Assembly (NCBI GenBank): GCA_963755695.1
Contig: CAVWLB010000008.1
Location: 868,001-932,000, forward strand
Direction of reading: 5' to 3'
Source of the DNA: QHWT01 sp963755695
GTDB taxonomy: Bacteria > Acidobacteriota > Vicinamibacteria > Vicinamibacterales > 2-12-FULL-66-21
Length of the DNA stretch: 64,000 bases
This document shows positions 17,724 through 25,899 of the stretch, piece after piece. Both the position numbers and the translations under genes were made by a program. The notes beneath the pieces are model-generated. The model made no database searches and was not told the DNA's origin. It saw only the letters and a program-made list of their open reading frames with translations. Each line of letters starts with the position of its first letter. Positions within the stretch are counted from its first letter, which is position 1.

Positions 17724-17878
17724 TGGAAACGGTTTGATAGTTGAGGTGGCGTTTAGCGGCCGGCGATGGCCTTTTTCGTCCTCGGAAGTCGAACGGCAGA
17801 GTGTGGCCGAACGGACCGGTTTTCGGTCGCACCGGCAACAAAGTATGGCTGAGATTACCCTCGCAGGAGTCAACCCGA

Positions 17879-17893
17879 TGCCGATATACGGCA
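17879..17893. promoter_or_regulatory. candidate activator site (inverted repeat), copy B
   Basis: TGCCGATATACGGCA is an inverted repeat (arms TGCCG and CGGCA) about 157 bases upstream of the -24 element. Its counterpart in copy A is at 15519-15533. Confidence 0.42.
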
Positions 17894-17905
17894 TTCGTTT
17901 TGCGT

Positions 17906-18309
17906 GAACTGCCGGCTCCTGCACGGCGACACAGGATGCGATGCCCACACATGGGCTGCTCCAACGGTTCCAGCTAAGTCGGGCCGCGTCGCAGCGACAT
18001 GCAGAACGACATCCCCTTCGGGGCCGGGGAACGACCGTGCGCCTGGCTCGGCTGCGGACCGCTGTTCGCCGAGGCCGTCGAGGTCAGGCGCTCAAGGACG
18101 AGCAGTTCGTGCGCCCAAGCGCGGCCACGGAGCGATCGCGTGATGGGAACGGACGGTAATTGGCTCGGAGGCCGCATGCGCAGGCTGGCGAGGGCGACGC
18201 GAACCGCCTGTCGTGACTTCTCAATCCAGAGCGGGATATCACGTTCCGTAATCGCGAAGGAATCGCCGCATACGATTTCACACTGGCGGCGCGGCGTCGC
18301 GCGCCCGGA
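17906..18309. other. intergenic stretch without a recognisable gene
   Basis: About 400 bases between the sulfotransferase leader and a broken glycosyltransferase on the other strand. Open frames on both strands have low-complexity Arg/Ser/Ala composition and no motif. It may hold further debris of glycan genes. Confidence 0.4.
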
Positions 18310-19000
18310 GTGAGCGCGATGCTGCGCGCCCGAAACGAGTCGACAAAAATCATCACGTGCCTCGCGTCGATTCTGGGCATGTTCGATGAAATCGTGTACA
18401 TCGACAACGCGAGCAGCGATGATACGCTCGACCGCGTGGTTCAGTTCAAGATCGATTACGACGCGCGGCACTTAATTCGGATTGCTCAGTATCCACACGT
18501 CATCGCGCGATGCGGCGACGAGCATTGGGGCACGCCCGAGGACTCGGTGCACAGTCTCGTTTACTACTACAACTGGTGCCTCTCACGATGCCGGTGTGCT
18601 TACGTGTTCAAGTGGGACGCCGACATGGCGCTGGCAGCGAACGCGACCAGCCAGATGCGTGAGCTGTTCAGCACGCTCCGTGATGACGATCAGGCGCTGT
18701 GGGTTTTCCGCGTACAAACTGCTTACCGCGACACTCATGGGAGCTGTACCGCGCGCAAGGAGAAATCAATGCCGAGCCCAGGCTCGCGCCGAATCGGCCG
18801 AGCGTGCGGTACCACAAAGGGCGTCACTGGGAAGCGCTGCGAAGCGATCGGCCGCTGCCCCGTCGGCAGTTCGAGCCGGTTTGCGTGTACGAGTTGAAGG
18901 CTGTGGTCGAAGACGAGTTCTCCCACGGAGCACGACCGACTTCCCAACCGAGTGCTCGCGAAAATGGCGCGAATGGCACTACTTCGGTCGGTGAAGAGCG
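18310..19000 (+). pseudogene. frameshifted family 2-like glycosyltransferase
   Basis: From the GTG at 18310 the product begins VSAMLRARNESTKIITCLAS, then DEIVYIDNASSDDT, the donor-binding core of a GT2-like enzyme. YVFKWDADMAL supplies the metal-binding D-x-D. Near 18740 the sense continues in a second frame (RPSVRYHKGRHWEAL...VYELKAVVEDEFSH), and near 18925 in a third (STTDFPTECSRKWREWHYFGR). Both shifts look like single-base indels, and the fold can be read through. It faces away from the sulfotransferase unit. Confidence 0.7.
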
Positions 19001-19085
19001 GACAGACCACGCTCCGCATTTCGAACGCTGCGCGGTCGTTTATCGAGTCACTCGAACCGGAGCCCCTCGCCATTAGCATCCTGGA

Positions 19086-19306
19086 GCATGCGGTTCTACG
19101 AGGCGATCCTCGCCGGCTCGATCCCGATCCTGGAGAAACCGCAGCACGCGGGCAGGAACGCGCTCGAATACGGCATCGGCTACCGCTACTATCTGCTGGG
19201 CGCCGGGTCGTACGAATTCCGGCAGGACTGGGTGGACGAGAACTTCCAGAAGTTCCTCCGGTTCCAGACGCTGATGACGCCGCTGGGCGTGCCGGCGCAG
19301 GGGTAG
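19086..19306 (+). pseudogene. C-terminal fragment of an exostosin-like glycosyltransferase
   Basis: The 72 residues from the ATG at 19088 contain MRFYEAILAGSIPILEK, which matches the nucleotide-sugar-binding end of exostosin/GT47-like enzymes (R-x-Y-E-A-I-x-x-G-x-I-P). Everything N-terminal to it is missing: upstream there is only the end of the broken GT2 gene. No binding site is visible. I take it for a relic, not a functional small protein. Confidence 0.55.
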
Positions 19307-19358
19307 TTGTATTTTAGGGCGACAGAGTTTCTCAGCATCGACTTCCGGAGCGGCCTTT

Positions 19359-21043
19359 GTGCAGACCATCTCGTATGACGTGCTCATCGTCGGGTCGGGT
19401 GCGAGCGGCGGCTGGGTAGCCAAGGAGACCGCCGAGCGAGGCCTCAGCGTGCTGATGCTCGAAGCCGGACCGCCTAGAGTGCCGACCCGCGATTTCACCG
19501 AGCACATCTGGCCCTACCAGCTGAAATTCCGCGGGTTCGGCGATCAGCAGCGATTGCTGGAGAACCAGCCGGTGCAGCGGCTTTGCTACGCGTGTGATGA
19601 CTACAGTCATCAATTCTTCGTCAACGATCACGAGAATCCCTACACCTTTCCCGCTGACAAGCCGTTCATGTGGATTCGCGGACGTCAGGTCGGCGGGCGG
19701 ACGTTCTGCTGGGCGCGCGAGAGCTACCGGTTCAGTGACTACGACTTCAAGGCTGCCAGCCGCGATGGCTACGGCGAAGACTGGCCCATCGGCTATGCGG
19801 AGCTCGCGCCCTACTACGATCGGGTGGAAAGCTTCATCGGCGTCAGTGGATCGCGTGAGGGTCTCGAACAGTTTCCTGACGGGCAATTTCTTCCGCCGAT
19901 GGCGTTGTCCTGCGGCGCGCTCCTGGCGCGCGACGTCATCGGCCAGAAATTCGGCTGGCGAGTGATGCCCGACCGAGTGGCGAACCTGACCGTCCCTCAT
20001 CGAGGGCGCCCGGCGTGCCACTACTGCGACCAGTGTCAGCGCGGTTGTCACACCGCCTCATATTTCAACAGCCCCTCGGTGACGCTGCCTGCTGCCGCCA
20101 GGACGGGCAGGTTCACTCTGATGAGCGACGCGGTCGTGAGCCACGTCCGCATCGATTCGCGTGGCCGTGCGGAAGGCGTGCACTACATCGACCGGGTGTC
20201 GCACCGTCATCGCGAGGCCTCCGCGCGGGCTGTCGTCCTGGCCGCTGGCGCGCTGGAGTCCACCCGGATCCTGCTCAATTCCCGCTCGCCGTTGTTTTCG
20301 CACGGCGTCGGCAATGAGGAAGGGGTCCTTGGCCACTACCTGATGGACCATTTCACCGTCGAAGGCGGCGGCGGTTTCATGCCCGCCCTGCGCTCGTCCT
20401 CCCGTGAGCTCGTTGGCCGGCCATGCGGCTTCATCATTCCGAACTACACGAACCTGGGCGCTAGCAGAAGCCCCAACTTCGTTCGTGGTTACCGGTTTGA
20501 CGGCGATGGCAGTCAGGAGCTCTACGGGCATGCATTCTTGTTGCAGGAGCTCGGCGACGAGTGGCGTCGGAAGGTGCGAGAGGAGATTCCGTACTACTTC
20601 GCGCTGGAAGCCCAGGGCGAGTGCCTGCCCCGCAAGGAGAACTACGTCACTCTTGATGCGCAAAGAAAGGACGAGTGGGGCATCCCTGCGCTCCACATCG
20701 TCGCGAGCTACGGTGAGAACGAGAGGGCGATGGCCAATGCGATGCGGCAGGACATCGGCGCGATTCTGAACGAATTGAAGCTCGCGCGGGGGACGCCCCG
20801 GCCAATGAGATCAGCGTCTTCGGCAAGAACATTCACGAATGCGGCACCGCCCGTATGGGCAACAACCCGAAGACCAGCGTCGTGGATCGCAACTGCAAGG
20901 TGCACCACGTCCCGAACCTCTTTGTCAGCGACGGCGCCGTCTTTCCAACGCAAAGCTGTTATGAGCCGACGCTGACGATCATGGCGATTGCCGCACGTTC
21001 GGGCGAACACATCGCCGAGTCTTTCCGTCGAGGTGAGCTGTGA
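19359..21043 (+). pseudogene. GMC-family FAD oxidoreductase, one frameshift near the C-terminus
   Basis: Begins at a GTG preceded by GGAG. The N-terminus carries the FAD-binding VLIVGSGASGGWVAKETAE, and the middle part FILRGRQVGGRTFCWARE-like GMC sequence (WIRGRQVGGRTFCWARESYR) and CHYCDQCQRGC. At about 20790, in GCGCGGGGGACG, the frame slips. The next frame restores IHECGTARMGNNPKTSVVD and LFVSDGAVFPTQSCYEPTLT, the C-terminal FAD/active-site block, and ends at TGA 21041-21043. Restored length is about 561 aa, normal for the family. The G-run suggests an indel error or recent mutation. The stop overlaps the next start (GTGA), so the pair forms a periplasmic sugar or alcohol dehydrogenase. Confidence 0.85.
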
Positions 21044-21834
21044 GCGAGAACAGGCGCGCGCCAGACGACTCTGACGACGATCTCACGCGGCGCGCGTGGC
21101 TGCTGCGCCTCGGAGAACTCACGGCTCTTGCAGGCGTCGCTGGCCTCGTGCCGGACCTGACAGCTGCGATGACTCAAGCCGTTCGGGATGCGGCGGCCGG
21201 GTTGCCGCCTGGCCTCTACGAGCCTTCAGTCGAACATCTCACTCACGTGTTGGCGGCCCGCCAGGGGCCGCTCGTTCCCCGCGGCACCGAAACCGACTTT
21301 GCCGTGCCTCGACCAGGTCCGTTTCGGCCCTTGTTCTTTTCTCATCACGAGCTGGATGTGGTCACACGTCTCGTCGGGATCCTGCTTGGCAGCGTGGACG
21401 CCGGCGCGCTGACGGAGACGATTGTCTGGCTCGACTTGCGCTTGCAGAGCGACACCGGCATCCGGCGTGCCGCCCGAACCATCGATCCATCGCATCGCGC
21501 GCTTGCCGTCGCCTATTACGGAGAAGCCAGGGTGGTGGAATTGGAAACCGTGGATTGGCAGACCATCGTGCGGACCGGCTTGAACCTGCTGGAGCAGCAC
21601 TCGCGCGAGCGGTCCGGCCGCGATTTTCTGAGGCTGGCCGGACCAGCACAGACCGATCTTGTTGGGGAGATTAGTCGCATGCCACCGGAATCACCACTCG
21701 GCCGGTGCTACCTGTTCCTGCGGCGAGAGGTCACTCGCGGCTACTACACGTCACAAGCCGGTCTGAAGGAGCTCGATTACAAGGGCAACGCGTTCTATGG
21801 AGCCTGCCCCGGCTGCGAGAACAGGCGAGGGTGA
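21040..21834 (+). CDS. gluconate 2-dehydrogenase subunit 3-like protein
   Basis: A 264-aa partner subunit of GMC dehydrogenases. A Tat-type leader is present: TRRAWLLRLGELTALAGVAG, preceded by acidic residues. The body contains FFSHHELDVVTRLVGILLG and the C-terminal TRGYYTSQAGLKELDYKGN, typical of this family. The GTG start overlaps the stop of the FAD subunit by four bases, which implies coupled translation and shared export of the complex. The natural electron acceptor is not encoded nearby. Confidence 0.87.
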   Translation: MSENRRAPDDSDDDLTRRAWLLRLGELTALAGVAGLVPDLTAAMTQAVRDAAAGLPPGLYEPSVEHLTHVLAARQGPLVPRGTETDFAVPRPGPFRPLFFSHHELDVVTRLVGILLGSVDAGALTETIVWLDLRLQSDTGIRRAARTIDPSHRALAVAYYGEARVVELETVDWQTIVRTGLNLLEQHSRERSGRDFLRLAGPAQTDLVGEISRMPPESPLGRCYLFLRREVTRGYYTSQAGLKELDYKGNAFYGACPGCENRRG

Positions 21835-21843
21835 TTCAAGGGC

Positions 21844-22971
21844 TTACGCAGGAACGGGCGCCGGGTGCGCAGGCGTCCGGCGGACGTCGTCGTCGAGAGG
21901 CGCCCACGTCTCGGGCGAGATGAAGAGATCCGTGGGTTGAACGGCCACGAAGACCGGGCCACCAGGCTCCAGGCTGAGTGCCCGGTAACGCTCCTGGGGA
22001 ACTTCCACGCGGACGGGATCCCCCCACGGCGCTTCGAGCTCCACCTTCACGAGGGGTCCTGCCGGATTCACGCGCAGCACCCGGGCCTCGAACTCCGGCA
22101 GCCGCCCGTCGGGGCGGGGGCGAAGTTCGAGGAGGTGCGGCCGCACGTACACGCGCGCCTCCCGGCTGCCATAGCCAGCGAGGCCGGGAACATCGATCTC
22201 CAGCGCACCGAGGTATACGCACCCACGTTCCACTCGCCCGTGGAAGACGTTCACGTCGCCGAGAAAATCGTAAACGAAGGCCGAACGCGGCCGCGCGTAC
22301 ACGTCCTCTGGACGGCCCACCTGCTCGATCACGCCGTGGTTCACGATCACGACACGATCGGCCAGCTCGAGCGCCTCCTCCTGATCGTGCGTGACGAAGA
22401 CGCTGGTCACGTGCAGGTCGTCGTGCATGCGCCGGAGCCAGCGCCGCAGCTCCTTGCGGACCTTCGCATCCAGTGCGCCGAACGGTTCGTCCAGCAGGAG
22501 CACTTGCGGCTCCACCGCCAGCGCGCGTGCAAGCGCGACGCGCTGCCGCTGGCCGCCGGAGAGCTGCGACGGGTAGCGTGCCGCCATCTGGTCGAGCTGC
22601 ACCAGATCGAGCAGCGCGCCTACCCGCTGGCGGATCTCGGCTTCCGCGGGCCGCGAACGGCGCGGTCGGACGCGCAGCCCGAACGCGACGTTCTCGAACA
22701 CCGACATGTGGCGGAAGAGCGCGTAATGCTGGAAGACGAAGCCGACGTTGCGCTCGCGCAGGCTCCGCAGCGTCGCGTCCACCCCGCCGAACAGGATCTC
22801 GCCCGAGTCGGGCATGTCGAGGCCAGCGATGACCCGCAGCAGCGTCGTCTTGCCCGAACCCGAGGGGCCGAGCAGCGCGAGCAACTCGCCCTGCTCCACC
22901 TGCAGGCTGACGTCCCGCAGCGCGGAGAACGATCCAAAACGCTTGACGACCGATCGAAGCTCGATGGTCAT
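21844..22971 (-). CDS. cysA: sulfate/thiosulfate ABC transporter, ATP-binding protein
   Basis: A 375-aa ATPase. Walker A is GPSGSGKTTLL, the signature LSGGQRQRVALARAL and Walker B VLLLDEPFGALD, followed by the H-loop FVTHDQEEALEL. The last 120 residues form the TOBE-like regulatory domain usual for CysA (VYVRPHLLELRP, VFVAVQPTDLFISPE). The ATG at 22971 overlaps the cysW stop (ATGA). A much longer open frame to 24447 is formed by antisense-like reading through the permease genes and is not used. It is the last gene of the import operon. Confidence 0.95.
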   Translation of the reverse strand: MTIELRSVVKRFGSFSALRDVSLQVEQGELLALLGPSGSGKTTLLRVIAGLDMPDSGEILFGGVDATLRSLRERNVGFVFQHYALFRHMSVFENVAFGLRVRPRRSRPAEAEIRQRVGALLDLVQLDQMAARYPSQLSGGQRQRVALARALAVEPQVLLLDEPFGALDAKVRKELRRWLRRMHDDLHVTSVFVTHDQEEALELADRVVIVNHGVIEQVGRPEDVYARPRSAFVYDFLGDVNVFHGRVERGCVYLGALEIDVPGLAGYGSREARVYVRPHLLELRPRPDGRLPEFEARVLRVNPAGPLVKVELEAPWGDPVRVEVPQERYRALSLEPGGPVFVAVQPTDLFISPETWAPLDDDVRRTPAHPAPVPA

Positions 22972-23855
22972 GGTGCACCCTGCCGGGCGACTGGCGAACG
23001 CCATTCGACGATGCTTTGGAGAATCACCGTGACCAGCGCCAGCAGCGCGAGCACGGAGGCCACGGCAAAGGCCGCGGTGAAGTTGTACTCGTTGTAGAGA
23101 ATCTCCACGTGGAGTGGAGCGGTGTTGGTCTGTCCGCGAATATGGCCCGAGACGACCGAGACCGCTCCGAACTCGCCCATGGCACGGGCGTTCAGCAGGA
23201 TCACGCCGTAGACGAGGCCCCACTTGATCTTCGGGATGGTCACGCGCCAGAACATCTGCCAGCCAGAGGCGCCGAGACCGAGCGCGGCCTGCTCTTCGTC
23301 GGCGCCCTGTTCCTGCATCAGAGGAATCAACTCGCGCGCGACGAACGGCACGGTCACGAACAGCGTCGCCAGCAGGATGCCAGGCACGGCGAAGACGATC
23401 TTGATGTTGTGCTCGCTGAGCCATGGTCCGAAGAAGCCGCGGGCGCCGAACAGCAGCACGAAGACAAAACCCGAGATCACCGGCGACACGGCAAACGGCA
23501 GATCGATGAGGGTGGTCAGCAACTGCTTGCCGCGGAACTCGAACCGGGCGATCGCCCAGGCCGCAGCGACGCCGAACACGAGGTTGAGCGGCACCGCGAG
23601 CGCGGCCGTGAACAGCGTCAACCGCAGAGCGCTCCTGGCATCGGGCTCGGTGATCGCGGCGACAAAGGGACCGAGGCCGCCTTCGAACGCCTGCGAGAAG
23701 ATGGCGGCCAGCGGCACGAGCAGGAACGCGCCGAGGAAGAGCAGCGCAATTCCGGTCAGAAGCCACCGGATGACGGCCTGACGCAGGCCGGCCTGCCGCG
23801 AGGCGAACGCTGCAACCGCTGCTGACCGATCGATGGTGGAGACTGTCCCCGTCAT
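22968..23855 (-). CDS. cysW: sulfate ABC transporter permease
   Basis: A 295-aa permease with six predicted helices. The inner-membrane EAA-like coupling loop appears as EQAALGLGASGWQMFWRVTIPKIKW (residues about 195-220), with the CysW features NARAMGEFGAVSVVSGHIRG and LHVEILYNEYNF. The ATG directly follows the cysT stop (TGAATG). With CysT it forms the membrane channel driven by CysA. Confidence 0.94.
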   Translation of the reverse strand: MTGTVSTIDRSAAVAAFASRQAGLRQAVIRWLLTGIALLFLGAFLLVPLAAIFSQAFEGGLGPFVAAITEPDARSALRLTLFTAALAVPLNLVFGVAAAWAIARFEFRGKQLLTTLIDLPFAVSPVISGFVFVLLFGARGFFGPWLSEHNIKIVFAVPGILLATLFVTVPFVARELIPLMQEQGADEEQAALGLGASGWQMFWRVTIPKIKWGLVYGVILLNARAMGEFGAVSVVSGHIRGQTNTAPLHVEILYNEYNFTAAFAVASVLALLALVTVILQSIVEWRSPVARQGAP

Positions 23856-24728
23856 TCAGGCGTCCGCCAGCCGCTGGCGCCTCGCCCAGGCCTGCAGGCT
23901 GTTGATGCCGAGCAGGAGGCCGAACGACATCAGGAGCATCACGGCCGCAATAGCCGTGGCGCCAGCATAGTCGTATTGTTCGAGCTTGGTCATGATGAGG
24001 AGTGTCGTGATCTCCGTCTTCAGCGGCAGGTTGCCCGAGATGAAGATGACCGACCCGTACTCGCCGAGCGCGCGGGCGAAGGCCAGAGTGAACCCCGTCA
24101 GCAGCGCCGGCAGGATCCCGGGCAGGATCACGCGCCAGAAAATCTGTGCGGACGAGGCGCCGAGCGATGCCGCCGCCTCCTCGACTTCCTGCTCGAGATC
24201 GAGCAGCACCGGCTGAATAGTGCGGACGACGAACGGAAGGCCGATGAACATGAGGGCCACGATGACGCCGAGCGGCGTGAACGCCACGTGCATGCCCGCT
24301 CCCTCGAGGTAGCGTCCAATCCACCCGTTTTGCGAGTACACGGCCGTCAACGCGATGCCCGCCACCGCCGTCGGCATGGCGAACGGCAGGTCCACCATCG
24401 CATCGACGATCCGCCGCCCCGGGAACGGATAACGCACGAGGACCCACGCCACGAGCAGCCCGAAGACGGCATTGACGAGCGCGGCGAGCGCCGACGCGCC
24501 GAGCGTCAGCCGGTACGACGCGAGCGCACGCGGCGATCCCACCGCCACCCAGAACTGCGCCCAGCTGAGCGTGCTCGTCTTGAGGAACACGCCCGCAAGT
24601 GGAATCAGGACGAGCAGACTCAGATACAGGACGGTGTAGCCCAACGTCGGCCCGAAGCCGGGCAACGCCGACCGCCGCCTCTTCTTGTGAGCGGTCAACG
24701 CGGAGCTCTGTCCTTTCTCAATTCTCAT
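23856..24728 (-). CDS. cysT: sulfate ABC transporter permease
   Basis: A 290-aa permease with six helices and the coupling loop EEAAASLGASSAQIFWRVILP, then FARALGEYGSVIFISGNLP, both diagnostic for CysT (CysU). The start at 24728 is chosen because GAAGGA precedes it and the preceding gene stops six bases upstream; the open frame to 24806 only overlaps the binding-protein gene. It is tightly packed with its neighbours in the operon. Confidence 0.94.
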   Translation of the reverse strand: MRIEKGQSSALTAHKKRRRSALPGFGPTLGYTVLYLSLLVLIPLAGVFLKTSTLSWAQFWVAVGSPRALASYRLTLGASALAALVNAVFGLLVAWVLVRYPFPGRRIVDAMVDLPFAMPTAVAGIALTAVYSQNGWIGRYLEGAGMHVAFTPLGVIVALMFIGLPFVVRTIQPVLLDLEQEVEEAAASLGASSAQIFWRVILPGILPALLTGFTLAFARALGEYGSVIFISGNLPLKTEITTLLIMTKLEQYDYAGATAIAAVMLLMSFGLLLGINSLQAWARRQRLADA

Positions 24729-24733
24729 TTCCT

Positions 24734-25747
24734 TCAGGTGCCTGGCTGATAAATCTGATCGAAGATGCCGCCGTCGGCGAAGTGCTTCTTCTGCGCCTTC
24801 GCCCAACCGCCGAAGATCGGATCGCCAATCGTCAACGTGTTCACCTTCGGGAACTGCCGCGCGTACTTTGCAAGGATCGTCTCGTCACGGGGACGATAGA
24901 AGTTCTTCGCGCAGATCTCCTGTGCCTCGGGTGTGTACAGGAATTCGAGGTAGGCCTGGGCCACCTTGCGCGTGCCGTGACGATCGACCACCTTGTCCAC
25001 GATCGCGACAGGCGGCTCGGCCAGGATGGTGAGCGAGGGAACGACGACGTCGAACTGCGAGGGGCCGAGTTTCTCGCGCGCGAGGAGCGCCTCGTTCTCC
25101 CAGGCCAGCAGCACGTCGCCGATGCCCCGCTGCACGAACGTCGTCGTCGAACCGCGGGCGCCTGAATCGAGCACCGGCACGTTCCTGAACAGCGCGGCGA
25201 CGAACGCGCGGGCCTTCGTCTCGTCGCCGCCCGCCTTCTTGAGGGCGTATCCCCACGCCCCCAGGTAGTTCCACCGGGCGCCTCCTGAAGTCTTGGGATT
25301 GGGCGTCACCACTGAGATGCCGGGTCGCACCAGGTCGTCCCAGTCGGCGATGCGCTTCGGGTTGCCCTTGCGAACGAGGAAGACAATCGTCGAGGTGTAT
25401 GGTGCGCTGTTCTGCGGCAGGCGGGTCTGCCAGTTCTCGGGGATCAGCCGGCCGTTCGCGTAAAGCGCGTCGATGTCGTACGCGAGCGCCAGGGTCACGA
25501 CGTCGGCGTCGAGGCCGTCGATCACCGACCGCGCCTGCTTGCCGGAGCCGCCATGCGACTGGTTGATGGTGACTGCCTGCCCGGTCTTCACCTTCCACTG
25601 GGCGGCGAACGCGGCGTTGACCGCCTGGTACAGCTCCCGCGTGGGGTCGTATGACACGTTGAGCAGCGTCACCGCAGATTGCGCGTGCAACGTCGTCGCG
25701 GTGACGAGCGCGGCGAGAGTCAGGAGAAGCGAGCGTCGCGAAATCAT
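24734..25747 (-). CDS. sbp: periplasmic sulfate-binding protein
   Basis: A 337-aa substrate-binding protein with a signal peptide (MISRRSLLLTLAALVTATTL, then HAQ). Family motifs are plain: LLNVSYDPTRELYQ near the mature N-terminus, NQSHGGSGKQARSV (anion-binding helix), TSGGARWNYLGAWGYAL and WENEALLARE. It delivers sulfate to CysTWA. The ATG at 25747 has a GGGGGA-type site upstream. It is 145 bases after the porin stop, still in the same direction, so the porin and transporter probably share a transcript. Confidence 0.94.
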   Translation of the reverse strand: MISRRSLLLTLAALVTATTLHAQSAVTLLNVSYDPTRELYQAVNAAFAAQWKVKTGQAVTINQSHGGSGKQARSVIDGLDADVVTLALAYDIDALYANGRLIPENWQTRLPQNSAPYTSTIVFLVRKGNPKRIADWDDLVRPGISVVTPNPKTSGGARWNYLGAWGYALKKAGGDETKARAFVAALFRNVPVLDSGARGSTTTFVQRGIGDVLLAWENEALLAREKLGPSQFDVVVPSLTILAEPPVAIVDKVVDRHGTRKVAQAYLEFLYTPEAQEICAKNFYRPRDETILAKYARQFPKVNTLTIGDPIFGGWAKAQKKHFADGGIFDQIYQPGT

Positions 25748-25849
25748 CTGTCATCCCCCGGCGGTCTTGACCGCCACGATCCGTCAACCACGAGTCGATC
25801 TGTCGCCGGTCACGATGGCCAGCCCGCGTAGCGGGGCAGAACTACTGTT

Positions 25850-25899
25850 GTTCTAGCGAGGTGAAGTCTTGTGGCTTCGAGGTGAAGCCTTGCTAGAAC
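25850..25899. repeat. inverted repeat enclosing a short direct repeat, porin-sbp gap
   Basis: The arms GTTCTAGC (25850-25857) and GCTAGAAC (25892-25899) are perfectly complementary and enclose two copies of TTCGAGGTGAAG-like sequence (CGAGGTGAAGTCTT and CGAGGTGAAGCCTT). The right arm includes the porin stop codon. It could be a partial terminator or RNA processing site setting different levels of porin and transporter, or an operator for sbp. Confidence 0.45.

Larger units (their letters stand above)
17602..17905 (-). repeat. leader copy B upstream of the sulfotransferase
   Basis: Diverged direct repeat of 15232-15560, in the same orientation and at the same place relative to the gene it precedes. 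It keeps the GG-N10-GC element at 17708-17723, the inverted repeat at 17879-17893 and the GGAGAGA close to the gene. Its central part is about 20 bases shorter than copy A. Confidence 0.85.

Noticed and set aside
16546..17964. 472-aa version of the sulfotransferase starting at 17964
   Set aside because: The first 129 residues fall in the duplicated noncoding leader and are not conserved with the other copy; the ATG at 17577 has a binding site.
21844..24447. 867-aa open frame on the minus strand
   Set aside because: Only its last 375 residues are CysA; the rest reads the cysT and cysW genes in a wrong frame and is Arg/Ala/Gly-rich noise.
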